A stretch of 64,000 nucleotides of DNA, taken from the NCBI GenBank assembly GCA_018268415.1, contig JAFDWO010000037.1:26198-90197 (forward strand), written 5' to 3'. Each line of letters starts with the position of its first letter. Position 1 is the stretch's first letter. The position numbers and the translations under genes are program-made. Below are positions 35,558 through 43,894 of the stretch, one piece after another. Source of the DNA: Actinomycetota bacterium. Its GTDB lineage: Bacteria; Actinomycetota; Thermoleophilia; Solirubrobacterales; 70-9. The notes beneath the pieces are model-generated. The model made no database searches, was not told where the DNA came from, and saw nothing but the letters and a program-made list of their open reading frames with translations.

Positions 35558-35929
35558 ATGTATGCTGTGGACGTGGCGCGCGACGAGGACACCTGCGATC
35601 TCCTCTGCCTCGATCTCGAGAAGGCCGAGCGGGTGCGTGGCTCGCTCCCCGGCGTCGAGGAGCTGACCGACGCTGCTGCCGCCGCCAAGGCGCTCGGCGA
35701 CCCCACCCGCCTGGCCATCGCCCTCGCCCTCGCCGCCGAGTCGGTCTGCGTCTGCGACCTGGCCTGGATCGTCGGCCGCAACGAGCGCCTCGTCTCCCAC
35801 CATGCGCGGCTGCTGAAGGCGGCGGGCGTGGCGCGCTCGCGCCGCGAGGGCAAGATGGTCATGTACGAGCTGACCGCGCACGGGCGGGCCCTCGTCCGGG
35901 CGGTGAGCGCCGAGCGGGTCGCGGGATGA
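35558..35929 (+). CDS. cadC: CadC-like Cd/Pb/Zn-sensing ArsR-family repressor
   Basis: 123 residues. It carries the complete thiolate sensor of CadC: an N-terminal Cys pair in DTCDLLCLD (equivalent to C7/C11) and the helix Cys pair in SVCVCDLAW (equivalent to C58/C60). The recognition helix is in RLVSHHARLLKAAGVARSRR. Predicted to release DNA on binding Cd(II), Pb(II) or Zn(II). Overlaps the transporter gene by four bases (ATGA). Confidence 0.9.
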   Translation: MYAVDVARDEDTCDLLCLDLEKAERVRGSLPGVEELTDAAAAAKALGDPTRLAIALALAAESVCVCDLAWIVGRNERLVSHHARLLKAAGVARSRREGKMVMYELTAHGRALVRAVSAERVAG

Positions 35930-36654
35930 GTCCGGTCGAGCTTCCCGTCGTCACCGCTCCGGCCGCGGCGCCGGCGCCGGCGGTGGACCGCGACACCTAC
36001 GCCGAGGTCGCCCGCCGGATCAAGCTCCTCTCCTGGCTCTCGCTCGCCTGGATGACGGTCGAGGGAGCGGTCGCGATCACGGCGGGCATCGTTGCCTCCT
36101 CGATCGCCCTGGTCGGGTTCGGCCTCGACTCGGCGATCGAGGGCCTCGCCGGCGTGATCATCATCTGGCGCTTCACCGGCGAGCGTGTCTTCTCCCACCG
36201 GGCCGAGGAGCGCGCGCAGAAGCTGGTCGCGATCCAGTTCTTCCTCCTCGCGCCGTACGTGGCGGTCGAGTCGGTCCGCGTGCTGATCGACGGCGGGCAC
36301 CCCGCGGTCAGCGTGCTCGGCATCGCGCTTTCGGTCGGCTCGCTCGTCTTCATGCCGATGCTCGGCATCGCCAAGGAACGGCTTGCCGACCGGATCGGCT
36401 CGGCGGCGACCAAGGGTGAGGGCCGCCAGAACATGCTCTGCGCGTACCTCGCGGCAGCGCTCCTGGTCGGCCTGCTCGGCAACGCCCTGCTCGGCACCTG
36501 GTGGCTCGACCCGCTCGTCGGCCTGCTGATCGCCGCGGTCGCGGTCAGGGAGGGCCTGGAGGCATGGCGCGGCGACGGCTGTTGCGTCGGCTCGCCGCTC
36601 GACGGCATCGCCTCGGAGAGATGCGGCGACGGCTGCTGCGTCGGGCCGCGGTAG
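35926..36654 (+). CDS. Cation efflux (CDF-like) membrane protein with Cys-rich tail
   Basis: 242 residues. About five to six helices with ALVGFGLDSAIEGLAGVIII, where the usual HxxxD is FGLDSAIE. Carboxylates thus replace His, as in CDF proteins found beside cadC/cmtR. The C-terminus carries a duplicated GDGCCVG motif (DGCCVGSPLDG; CGDGCCVGPR), a likely soft-metal ligand site. Probably exports the ion sensed by the overlapping cadC-like gene. Confidence 0.8.
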   Translation: MSPVELPVVTAPAAAPAPAVDRDTYAEVARRIKLLSWLSLAWMTVEGAVAITAGIVASSIALVGFGLDSAIEGLAGVIIIWRFTGERVFSHRAEERAQKLVAIQFFLLAPYVAVESVRVLIDGGHPAVSVLGIALSVGSLVFMPMLGIAKERLADRIGSAATKGEGRQNMLCAYLAAALLVGLLGNALLGTWWLDPLVGLLIAAVAVREGLEAWRGDGCCVGSPLDGIASERCGDGCCVGPR

Positions 36655-36733
36655 GCACCCTGGCGGCTCGCGTCGGTCGCGGATCGGGAGAGCGACCGCT
36701 TCATCGGGTCCGGAGCCGGGCTATCTTGGCGCC

Positions 36734-38473
36734 GTGGCGCGCATCCGAAACCTGGCCGGGGAGGAGCGGATGGCGATCCCCCTGCTCGCCGGCGTGGTCC
36801 TGGTGCTGGACCTCGGCTGGGCGCTCTCCGGTGCCTACGACGGCAGCCTCGCCTACGGCCTGATCGACGAGCCCGCGCACCTTGCCACCTGCGCGATCGC
36901 GCTGCTGGTGCTCGGGCTCTGGGTCCGGCCGCTCGCGCCGGGCTTCGTCGTCGCCGCCCTGGCGGCGGGCGTCGCGATCGACATCGACCACCTCCCCCAG
37001 CACCTCGGCTCCGACTTCCTGACGGCGGGCACGTCACGGCCCTACCTGCACTGCGCCCTCGCGCTGCTGGTGCCTCTCGTCGCGGCGCTCTTCCTGCCGC
37101 GGTGGCGGGCGGTGCTGCTCGGGATCGCCTCCGGCTTCGCCGCCCACCTCGCCCGCGATCTGTCCACCGGACCGGGGGTCCCGCTGGCCCTGCCGTTCTC
37201 CGACGCCTCGGTCCGCCTCCCCTACCTCCTCTACGCGGGTGCCCTCGCGGCCGTGGCTCTCGCCTGCCTGCTGCCGCACCGGGCGAGGGCGCGGATCGCG
37301 ACGGCGCTGATGATCGCCCTGGTCGCGGGCCTTGTCGTCGCCGGGCCGACCGTGGCTCTGGGCGCCCCCACCCACGCGCCACCGCTCGGACCGCAGGCCG
37401 CCCTCGGCGTCTACCTGCCCGAAGTCGGCACCCATCCCGACCGGATCGACGCCTACGGCAAGCTGGTCGGCCGCGATCCGGTGATCGTCAGCGACTACAA
37501 GCAGTGGGATTCGATCCCGTTCGAACCGACCGAGCTGAACGCGATCTGGAGTCGCGGGGCGGTGCCGATGATCACCTGGGAGCCGCTCAGCTACGAAGGC
37601 AAGAGCTACCCGCTCCGGGAGATCCAACGGGGCAAGTTCGACACCTACATCCGCGAATCGGCCCGGGCGGCGCGCGCCTGGGGACACCCGATCCTGGTCC
37701 GCTTCGCGCACGAGATGAACGGCGACTGGTACCCCTGGGGACGCGGCGTCGAAGGCAACAACTCCTACCGGTTCCGCGCCGTCTGGCGTCGGATCGTCCG
37801 CCTCTTCCGCGAAGCGGGCGCGACCAACGTTCAATGGGTCTGGACCCCGAACGTCAACACCGGCGGCGAATTCCCCTTCCGTGACCTCTACCCCGGCGAC
37901 CAATGGGTCGACTGGGTCGGCTTCGACGGGTTCAACTGGGCGCAGGCCGGCGAATGGAACTCCTTCACGCACATCGTCGGCAACACCTACGAAGAAATTG
38001 CCAAGATCAGTCGCCGGCCGATGATCGTCGGTGAGACCGGCTCCTCGCAGACCGGCGGCAACGAGGCCGAATGGATCACCAGCGCGCTCAGCCGCGAGAT
38101 CCCGAAGATGCCGCGGATCAGGGCCGTCGTCTGGTTCGACGCGCCCTTCGAAGGGGCGAGTGAAGGCGGCGGCCTCGACCCCCGGGTCAACAGCTCGGCG
38201 CCGGCGCTGCGGGCGTTCCGGACGGCGATCTCGAGCCCTTACTACGGCGTCGACCGGGCCGAATTCCTGGCGACGCCGCGCGATTATGCGGTCGGTCCGG
38301 CCGCCGCTCCCCCGGCGCCGAGCAGCGGCTACGGACAGCCCTCGCTGCTTTATCGCCTGGTCCACAAGCTGCACGGCAAGTACCTGGTCGCGGCGGTCGC
38401 GATCGGGGTCCTGGCGCTGCTCGTGGTGACGCTGGGAATCGGCTTGTGGGCACGCCGTAGGCGCCGGCACTAG
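36734..38473 (+). CDS. Membrane-anchored GH26-like glycosidase with YdjM-like N-terminal domain
   Basis: 579 residues from GTG 36734 (ATG 36770 is an alternative). Residues 1-230 form about seven helices with AIDIDHLPQHLG, as in YdjM/DUF457 inner-membrane putative metal hydrolases. Residues about 235-510 are a GH26-type (beta-mannanase/glucanase) domain: LVRFAHEMNGDWYPWG holds the acid/base Glu and MIVGETGSSQTGG the nucleophile Glu. A last helix (YLVAAVAIGVLALLVVTLGI) and RRRRRH tail follow. The catalytic domain is predicted outside. The paralogue follows. Confidence 0.8.
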   Translation: MARIRNLAGEERMAIPLLAGVVLVLDLGWALSGAYDGSLAYGLIDEPAHLATCAIALLVLGLWVRPLAPGFVVAALAAGVAIDIDHLPQHLGSDFLTAGTSRPYLHCALALLVPLVAALFLPRWRAVLLGIASGFAAHLARDLSTGPGVPLALPFSDASVRLPYLLYAGALAAVALACLLPHRARARIATALMIALVAGLVVAGPTVALGAPTHAPPLGPQAALGVYLPEVGTHPDRIDAYGKLVGRDPVIVSDYKQWDSIPFEPTELNAIWSRGAVPMITWEPLSYEGKSYPLREIQRGKFDTYIRESARAARAWGHPILVRFAHEMNGDWYPWGRGVEGNNSYRFRAVWRRIVRLFREAGATNVQWVWTPNVNTGGEFPFRDLYPGDQWVDWVGFDGFNWAQAGEWNSFTHIVGNTYEEIAKISRRPMIVGETGSSQTGGNEAEWITSALSREIPKMPRIRAVVWFDAPFEGASEGGGLDPRVNSSAPALRAFRTAISSPYYGVDRAEFLATPRDYAVGPAAAPPAPSSGYGQPSLLYRLVHKLHGKYLVAAVAIGVLALLVVTLGIGLWARRRRRH

Positions 38474-38511
38474 GACATCCGTCCGGCCCTCCTTGAATCG
38501 TTGCGGGGCCG

Positions 38512-39924
38512 ATGGGGGGCCGACGACTAAATAATGTGCGACGCGCCCCCCGTCCCTTCACCTCCGCGGTCATCGCAGCGGCCCTGCTGCTGACCGCGAC
38601 CGCCTCGCTCGCCTTTGCGGCGGGCGCCTCGGCGACGATCCGCCTCGGCGTCTACGACGCCCAGCAGGGTGAAGTCGGCGCCCCGGAAAGCGCCCAGACC
38701 CTCGATCAGTACGCGGCGATGGTCGGCCGCAAGCCCGACATCGTCATGGACTACAGCAACATCAACGAACCGCTCCTGACCAAGACCGAGGTCGCCAACC
38801 TGAGCGCCCGCGGGGAGACGCCGCTGGTGAGCTGGCAGCTCTTCCAGTCCGGCTACAGTGGCCCGACGATCCCGCTCGCGCAGATCGCCGCCGGGGCCTA
38901 CGACGCCGACCTCCGTCGGGCGGCGGCCGAAGCGAAGGCGATGCCGTTCAACGAAATCCTGATCCGGGTCGGCCACGAGATGAACGGCGACTGGTACGGC
39001 TGGAGCGGCGACCCGGGCGCCTTCGTCAGCGCCTGGCGCCACATCGTCACCGTCTTCCGCGCCGAAGGCGTGAGCAACGTCAAGTGGGTCTGGTCGGCCA
39101 ACGTCAACAACGGCAGCTACCCGTTCAAGGCCTACTTCCCCGGCGACGAATGGGTCGACTACATGGGTCTCGACGGCTACAACTGGGGCACCGCCGGGCT
39201 TGGCACGAATCGTTGGGAAAGCCTCTCCCAGGTCTTCTCCTCCTCCTACGAAGAACTGACCCAGATGAGCTCCAAGCCGGTGATCATCACCGAGGTCGGC
39301 GCGAGCGAAGCCGGCGGCGACAAGGCGGCCTGGATCCGCGAAGGCTTCCTGAAGACGATCCCGCAGAAGTTCCCGCGGGTGAATGCCGTCGTCTGGTACG
39401 ACCGCAACCAGGAGGAGAACTGGCGCATCGACTCCTCGCCGAGCTCGCTGGCCGCCTACCGCGAAGTCGTGGCGAGCTCGATCTACGGCGGCCCCGATCA
39501 GGCGCCGGTCGCCACCACCGCCGCCACCGTGGAAGGCAGCAGCCCGGTTGCGATCGAATCGGTCGCCGTCACCCCGCATGCGGGCGGCTCCACCGCGGGC
39601 ACCGTCGCGACGATCTCGACGCCGGTGACGACGAGCTCCGCCCCGGCACCGAAAGCCAAGCTGAGGCGGAAGGCGGCCCGCCGCCACAAGTTCTCCTACA
39701 AGCTCTCGCGGAAGGCGAAGCTGATGGTCGCGGTCAACCCACCGAGCGGCGGCAAGGGCTTCCGGACCCTGATCGGCCGTACGGCCCGCCACGGTGAGGT
39801 CACCCTCGCCCGCCTGGTCCACGGCCGTGCACTGCAGTCGGGCACCTACCGCGTGACCGCAATCGCGGTCGACCACTCGGGCGAGCGGTCGCAGCCACGC
39901 CAGATCAGCTTCCGGGTGCGGTAG
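38512..39924 (+). CDS. Secreted GH26-like glycosidase
   Basis: 470 residues from ATG 38512 (GTG 38536 is possible). Signal peptide ending near FAAGASA. GH26-like domain at about 40-325 with IRVGHEMNGDWYGWSG (acid/base Glu), WVWSANVNNG and VIITEVGASEAGG (nucleophile Glu), closely parallel to the preceding gene. Residues 330-390 are a Thr/Ala/Pro linker and 390-470 a basic beta domain. Probably acts on an extracellular polysaccharide, perhaps the one made by the cluster at 40677-49841. Confidence 0.85.
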   Translation: MGGRRLNNVRRAPRPFTSAVIAAALLLTATASLAFAAGASATIRLGVYDAQQGEVGAPESAQTLDQYAAMVGRKPDIVMDYSNINEPLLTKTEVANLSARGETPLVSWQLFQSGYSGPTIPLAQIAAGAYDADLRRAAAEAKAMPFNEILIRVGHEMNGDWYGWSGDPGAFVSAWRHIVTVFRAEGVSNVKWVWSANVNNGSYPFKAYFPGDEWVDYMGLDGYNWGTAGLGTNRWESLSQVFSSSYEELTQMSSKPVIITEVGASEAGGDKAAWIREGFLKTIPQKFPRVNAVVWYDRNQEENWRIDSSPSSLAAYREVVASSIYGGPDQAPVATTAATVEGSSPVAIESVAVTPHAGGSTAGTVATISTPVTTSSAPAPKAKLRRKAARRHKFSYKLSRKAKLMVAVNPPSGGKGFRTLIGRTARHGEVTLARLVHGRALQSGTYRVTAIAVDHSGERSQPRQISFRVR

Positions 39925-40001
39925 TCAGCCGGGGGCCGGGCGGCCGGCGCCCGGGAAGGGATGGGGCCTCGGGAAGCTGTCGCCCGAAGCGGAAAGGGAC
40001 C

Positions 40002-40053
40002 CGGCCGTCCCGTCCACGGCCCTGGCAGGCTGTGGCCGTGGCCGGGACGGCCG
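40002..40053 (+). repeat. 52-nt hairpin (B module)
   Basis: As the copy at 21349, but CGTCTCG/CGAGACG is replaced by CGTCCCG/CGGGACG, a compensatory pair change. Loop CTGGCAGGCTGT. Confidence 0.9.
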
Positions 40054-40230
40054 GGTATGGAGGCGACGGAGGAAGGCCCGCGGGAGGCTCGGGAGAGCGC
40101 CACAGGTCCGTCACGGGAGTACCACGGAGGCTCACGGGAGTGCCACGGCTCCGTCACCGATGTGGGACCTCGTGAGGAAGACCGTGGGAACTCCACGCTT
40201 CCTCCCGTGTTGTCCAACAGTCACCGACGC

Positions 40231-40276
40231 CCTGCATGAGTTGACCGTGCCAGGGCACGGTCAACTCATGCAGGGC
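40231..40276 (+). repeat. 46-nt palindrome (C module, copy 5)
   Basis: Perfect 22-nt arms beginning CCCTGCATGAGTTGACCG with a 2-nt centre. Same length and position as the other C palindromes, unrelated arms. Confidence 0.9.
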
Positions 40277-40288
40277 CACGGAGCCCTG

Positions 40289-40326
40289 CGTGGATGACCC
40301 GGCCCATGGCACGGGTGATCCACGCG
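40289..40326 (+). repeat. 38-nt imperfect palindrome
   Basis: GCGTGGATGACCCG pairs with CGGGTGATCCACGC with one mismatch; seen only in this copy of the element. Confidence 0.75.
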
Positions 40327-40454
40327 GGGCGTTCCCGGGCCCTCGTCCCCGGCCCGCCCCCGACCCTGCGGATCCCGGCCTCTCCCACACGGGACCTTCA
40401 CGGGAGTCCGACCTTCCTCACGTCCCTGTGGCGCCTTCCCCACGCACCCCTCAC

Positions 40455-40512
40455 GTCCCGGGCGCCTCATGGCGCTCGCAGCCTGCCAGGAGCGCCATGA
40501 GGCGGCCGGGAC
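40455..40512 (+). repeat. 58-nt hairpin (F module)
   Basis: As at 21827 but loop GCAGCCTGCCAG and one unpaired change on the right arm (GCGGCCGGGAC). Confidence 0.85.
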
Positions 40513-40571
40513 CATCTCGGACGGGTGCGGGGGCGGCGTCGGACCCCTCCCTTCTCGGCGGCCCGTCCCTT

Positions 40572-40614
40572 CCGCTGTTCCTTATGGTCCCCAGGGGACC
40601 ATAAGGAACAGCGG
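40572..40614. repeat. 43-nt perfect palindrome
   Basis: 21-nt arms beginning CCGCTGTTCCTTATGGTCC around a single central base. Same length as the H module. Confidence 0.9.
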
Positions 40615-40667
40615 AGCGATCCCGGGGAGGGTGGGGCCGGGGTCGGGCCGCGCCGCACCCTCACCCC

Positions 40668-40710
40668 GCGGTCGACTTAACGTCCGGTAGCCGGACCAAA
40701 GGTCGACCGC
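40668..40710 (-). repeat. 43-nt hairpin (H module) overlapping the flippase stop
   Basis: Outer arms GCGGTCGAC/GTCGACCGC and inner arms GTCCGG/CCGGAC. The flippase TAA (40677-40679) and its last ten codons lie inside the structure. Confidence 0.8.
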
Positions 40711-42026
40711 AGCTCCCCGCGGAAGACGTCGGGGGCCATCACCGCGGCCTCGATGAGGAGGCCGGCGACCCAACCCCAGGCCACGCCATCGATGCCGCCG
40801 AGGACGGCGCCGAGGGCGCCTCCGCCGAGCTCGAGGACGGTTCCCGCCCAGGCCGGGGGCAGGGCGCGGCGGAGGGTGCGGCGGGCGCGGTGGATGGCGA
40901 TGTAGTGGGTCTTGATGACGAGGGGGAAGACGCCGAGGGTCATGATCCGCAGGGCGGTGGTGGCGGTTTCGGCATAACCGCTGCCGAAGACTTCGAGGAT
41001 CAGTTCCGCCCCCGGCTCGAGCACGATCGTCGCCGCGACCCCGAAGGCCAGCGAAGCAGCGAGGGTGAAGCGGAAGCGGCTTCCTTCGGCGGCGCGGCCG
41101 CGGTCCGGCTCGACCGCGTGCACGACTCCCTCGACCGGGTCGGTGACCTCGGCGACGGTCTCGCCGGAGTCGATCGCGTAGGCGACGCTGGAGAGCGAGA
41201 GCGGCACCATCACCAGAAAGCCGACCACCAGCCAGGCGATGTAGAAGCCGGCGTTCTCGGCCGGGGTGAGCAGCGAGACGACGAGGATCGGCATCGCCAG
41301 GTCGGCCGTCTCGAGTGCCAGATTGACGGCCGCGTGCGAAGCGGCGGCGCGTCGCAACGCGCGCAGCGAGGCGAAGTCGGGCCGCAGCTCTTCTCCCGCC
41401 GGGCGGACGCCGTAGAAGCGGACGAGGACCGCCAGCGAGATCGCGATCCCGCCTCCCCAGGAGCCGTAGATCCAGGCGGCGCCGGGATCGGTGACGAGCC
41501 CGGCGATCACCAGCAGGCCGCCGAGCTTCACCGCCGCGAAGACGATGTTGCGGGTCAGCTGCAGACCTCCCCGGAGCATCCCGATCAACGCCTGGTCGAG
41601 GACGTAGGCCAGCCCGGTGAGCGCGACCGCCACGGCGAAGGCCGCGGTGGCGAGGGGCGTTTCGTTCAGGGGCGAGAGGTTCGAGGCGACCAGCGGCGCC
41701 ACCAGGGCGAAGGCGAGGCCGAGCACCAGGCCGCCCGCCGCGGCCGCGACCAGCGCCGCGTTCAGCAGCGACCGCTGGCGACCCTCGCGCCGCGGCAGCT
41801 CGCCCATCAGCAGCGTGCCGAGGCCGAAGCTCGCGACGAACCCGATCAGCAGCATCGCCGAGACCGCCGCGCCGGCGACGCCGACCGCGTCCTGGCTGAA
41901 GTGCCGCGCGGCGACGAACCAGAAGGCGACGCCGAGGAGCGAGGTCGCCACCGTCGACCCGACCATCGAGCCGGCGTTGGCGAGCAGCGCCCGGTGACGG
42001 ACGGCGAGAGCGCGCAGCCGGCTCAC
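40677..42026 (-). CDS. Polysaccharide flippase (Wzx/MOP superfamily)
   Basis: 449 residues from GTG 42026. Twelve to fourteen membrane helices; the N-terminal NAGSMVGSTVATSLLGVAFW and FSQDAVGVAGAAVSAMLLIG segments are typical of Wzx-like lipid-linked oligosaccharide flippases. Last gene of the minus-strand operon starting at 49841; its start overlaps the previous stop (GTGA). The C-terminal RSTFGPATGR is encoded within the H hairpin, so the end of the protein may have been replaced by element sequence. Confidence 0.85.
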   Translation of the reverse strand: MSRLRALAVRHRALLANAGSMVGSTVATSLLGVAFWFVAARHFSQDAVGVAGAAVSAMLLIGFVASFGLGTLLMGELPRREGRQRSLLNAALVAAAAGGLVLGLAFALVAPLVASNLSPLNETPLATAAFAVAVALTGLAYVLDQALIGMLRGGLQLTRNIVFAAVKLGGLLVIAGLVTDPGAAWIYGSWGGGIAISLAVLVRFYGVRPAGEELRPDFASLRALRRAAASHAAVNLALETADLAMPILVVSLLTPAENAGFYIAWLVVGFLVMVPLSLSSVAYAIDSGETVAEVTDPVEGVVHAVEPDRGRAAEGSRFRFTLAASLAFGVAATIVLEPGAELILEVFGSGYAETATTALRIMTLGVFPLVIKTHYIAIHRARRTLRRALPPAWAGTVLELGGGALGAVLGGIDGVAWGWVAGLLIEAAVMAPDVFRGELRSTFGPATGR

Positions 42027-43894
42027 CGGGTCAGTTCCGTCGTGTCGTAGATGACGATCTGCCCGTTCGAGTAGATCTTGCTGACGTTCGGCACCGAGCG
42101 GAGCTTCTCCAGGACCCGGGGCCCGACCGCGCGCTTGCGCACGAAGGCGCCAGGTTCGTCGGACTCGACGTAATAACCGATCAGCGGCGTTTCGCGACTC
42201 AGCCGCCGGTCGACCACGATGAAGGAGAGCGACTGCCCGTGGATCACGCGTTCGTCGGCGTGTTCGAACCGCGGCGCGAAGAGGACGCAGGGGAGCGAGA
42301 TGCCGTCATAGCGGCCGAAGATCGGGTCCATGCCGCCGTAGGAGCCGAGCAGGGTCGCGTTGGTGCGATCGGCGAGCAGGCGGCTGCGAGGTTCGAGGTG
42401 CGCCGCGGCAAACTCCGCCGCGGCGACGCCCTGCGGCGTCACCGAGCGGTCCTCGGCGCCGACGAGATAAGACCCCGGCTGGCGCGTCGCCTGCAGTTCG
42501 CCGAGCAGGAAGGCGCCGGCGAAGGTGAGCACGGCGACCGCGGTCAGGGCACCGCGGAAGGCCACGCCGCGCACCCGCCCGGCAAGCCTGCCCGGCCCCC
42601 CGGAGGGCAACCGGCCGATCAGCACCGCGGCGAGGAAGGCGACGCCGAGGAACACGAACTCGGAGGCGCGCTGGGAGGTTTCCGAGCCGGCCTCGGTGAG
42701 CCGCAGACCGAGCGTCACCGGGTAGAGCACGGCGACGACCACCAACGCCAGCGAGAGGGAGTCCCGGACCCGCTCCCGCCAGACGACCCGCAGGCCGGCG
42801 AGGATCACGGCGACGATCGGGATGATCGACGCCAGGGCGAGCGCCCGCGCGACCAAGGGCTGGCTTTCGCCGCTTCCGGCGAAGAGCCGCTTCGATCCCT
42901 GACTGCCGGTGACCAGGTCGACGATCGAGTTGAAGGCGCGCGAGAAGAGGCCGCCGAGCTCTGCGATCGTCTCGCCCCCGGCGACGAACGCGAACCAGAG
43001 GGCGAAGGCGGCGCCGAGCGCCACCACCGCCAGGGCGGGACCCATGAACCGCGCCTCCGCCAGGTCCCCGCGGCGTTGCCGCAGCCACCGCAGAAGCCAC
43101 CAGAGGACAAGGAAGCCGAGCATCCCGAGGCTGGTCATGTGGTGGGTGACGGCGAGCCCGCAGGCGAGCAGCACGACCAGTGCCGCGATCCCGGCGACGT
43201 CGGGGCCGATGGCGACGTGCTCGAGCCGCGACCAGCGCAGGGTCGCCAGCAGGAGGACGGCCGCGACCCCCAGCGCGAGCGACTCGTAGCCGAACTGGAC
43301 GTCGAAGTAGAGAAAGCTGGGATTGCAGGCGTAGACGACGATGCCGACCCCGGCGCCGCGGGCGGACCCGGTGACCCGCTCGAGGAAGAGAAAGAGCGTC
43401 AGCACGAGGATGAAGCGGGCGAGGCCGATCACGATCAGGCCGGAGTGGAAGATGCTCAGCCCGCTGAGCTGTGAAAGGCTCCCGGTGATCGCGGCCAGGG
43501 AGGGGAAGCCGGCCGTCGCCGGATTCAGCGGGTTCGGTTCGAACAGGTGCCCGGTGAGGATCGATTCGTTCGTCGCCCGCCACCAGCCGAGCTCGTCGAA
43601 GCGGACGAATTCGGCCGGGCTGCGCAGCACCTTCACCGTGTAGAGGGCCAGGGCCAGGGTCAGCACGAGCCCGATCCGCTCGCTCCGGCCCGCGGCGCGG
43701 CCGAAGAGGCGAAAGGCGACCGGGGCGTAGATCAGGACCAGCCCGGCCCAGAACAGCGGCTGGCCGCCGGGCCGCCCTTCGCGGGCGAGGTTGTCGCCGA
43801 GCGCGACCGCGACCAGTCCCCCCGCCGCGACCAGCGCCAGCAGCGGCATCGCCCCCAGGGAGATCCGCCCCGGGCCGGTCTGGCCGGCGCTCAT
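42023..43894 (-). CDS. Large polytopic membrane protein of the polysaccharide cluster
   Basis: 623 residues from ATG 43894. About twelve to thirteen membrane helices, then a soluble C-terminal part of about 140 residues (SVTPQGVAAAEFAAAHLEPR onward). A loop near residues 100-125 has RFDELGWWRATNESILTGHL, and ACGLAVTHHMTSLGMLGFL holds a conserved-looking HH. It resembles GT-C/polymerase (Wzy)-type proteins but I cannot assign it firmly. Overlaps both neighbours by four bases. Confidence 0.7.
   Translation of the reverse strand: MSAGQTGPGRISLGAMPLLALVAAGGLVAVALGDNLAREGRPGGQPLFWAGLVLIYAPVAFRLFGRAAGRSERIGLVLTLALALYTVKVLRSPAEFVRFDELGWWRATNESILTGHLFEPNPLNPATAGFPSLAAITGSLSQLSGLSIFHSGLIVIGLARFILVLTLFLFLERVTGSARGAGVGIVVYACNPSFLYFDVQFGYESLALGVAAVLLLATLRWSRLEHVAIGPDVAGIAALVVLLACGLAVTHHMTSLGMLGFLVLWWLLRWLRQRRGDLAEARFMGPALAVVALGAAFALWFAFVAGGETIAELGGLFSRAFNSIVDLVTGSQGSKRLFAGSGESQPLVARALALASIIPIVAVILAGLRVVWRERVRDSLSLALVVVAVLYPVTLGLRLTEAGSETSQRASEFVFLGVAFLAAVLIGRLPSGGPGRLAGRVRGVAFRGALTAVAVLTFAGAFLLGELQATRQPGSYLVGAEDRSVTPQGVAAAEFAAAHLEPRSRLLADRTNATLLGSYGGMDPIFGRYDGISLPCVLFAPRFEHADERVIHGQSLSFIVVDRRLSRETPLIGYYVESDEPGAFVRKRAVGPRVLEKLRSVPNVSKIYSNGQIVIYDTTELTR

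Larger units (their letters stand above)
39935..40660 (+). repeat. Composite hairpin element, copy 5
   Basis: Noncoding block between the convergent GH26 and flippase genes. Order: one A unit, B hairpin, GTCACGG repeats, CCCGTGTTGTCCAACAGTCAC, C palindrome (40231), an extra imperfect palindrome (40289-40326), a D-like GTTCCCGGGCCCTC, shortened E, F hairpin, ATCTCGGACGG unit, a perfect 43-nt palindrome (40572) and the H hairpin. Confidence 0.85.
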
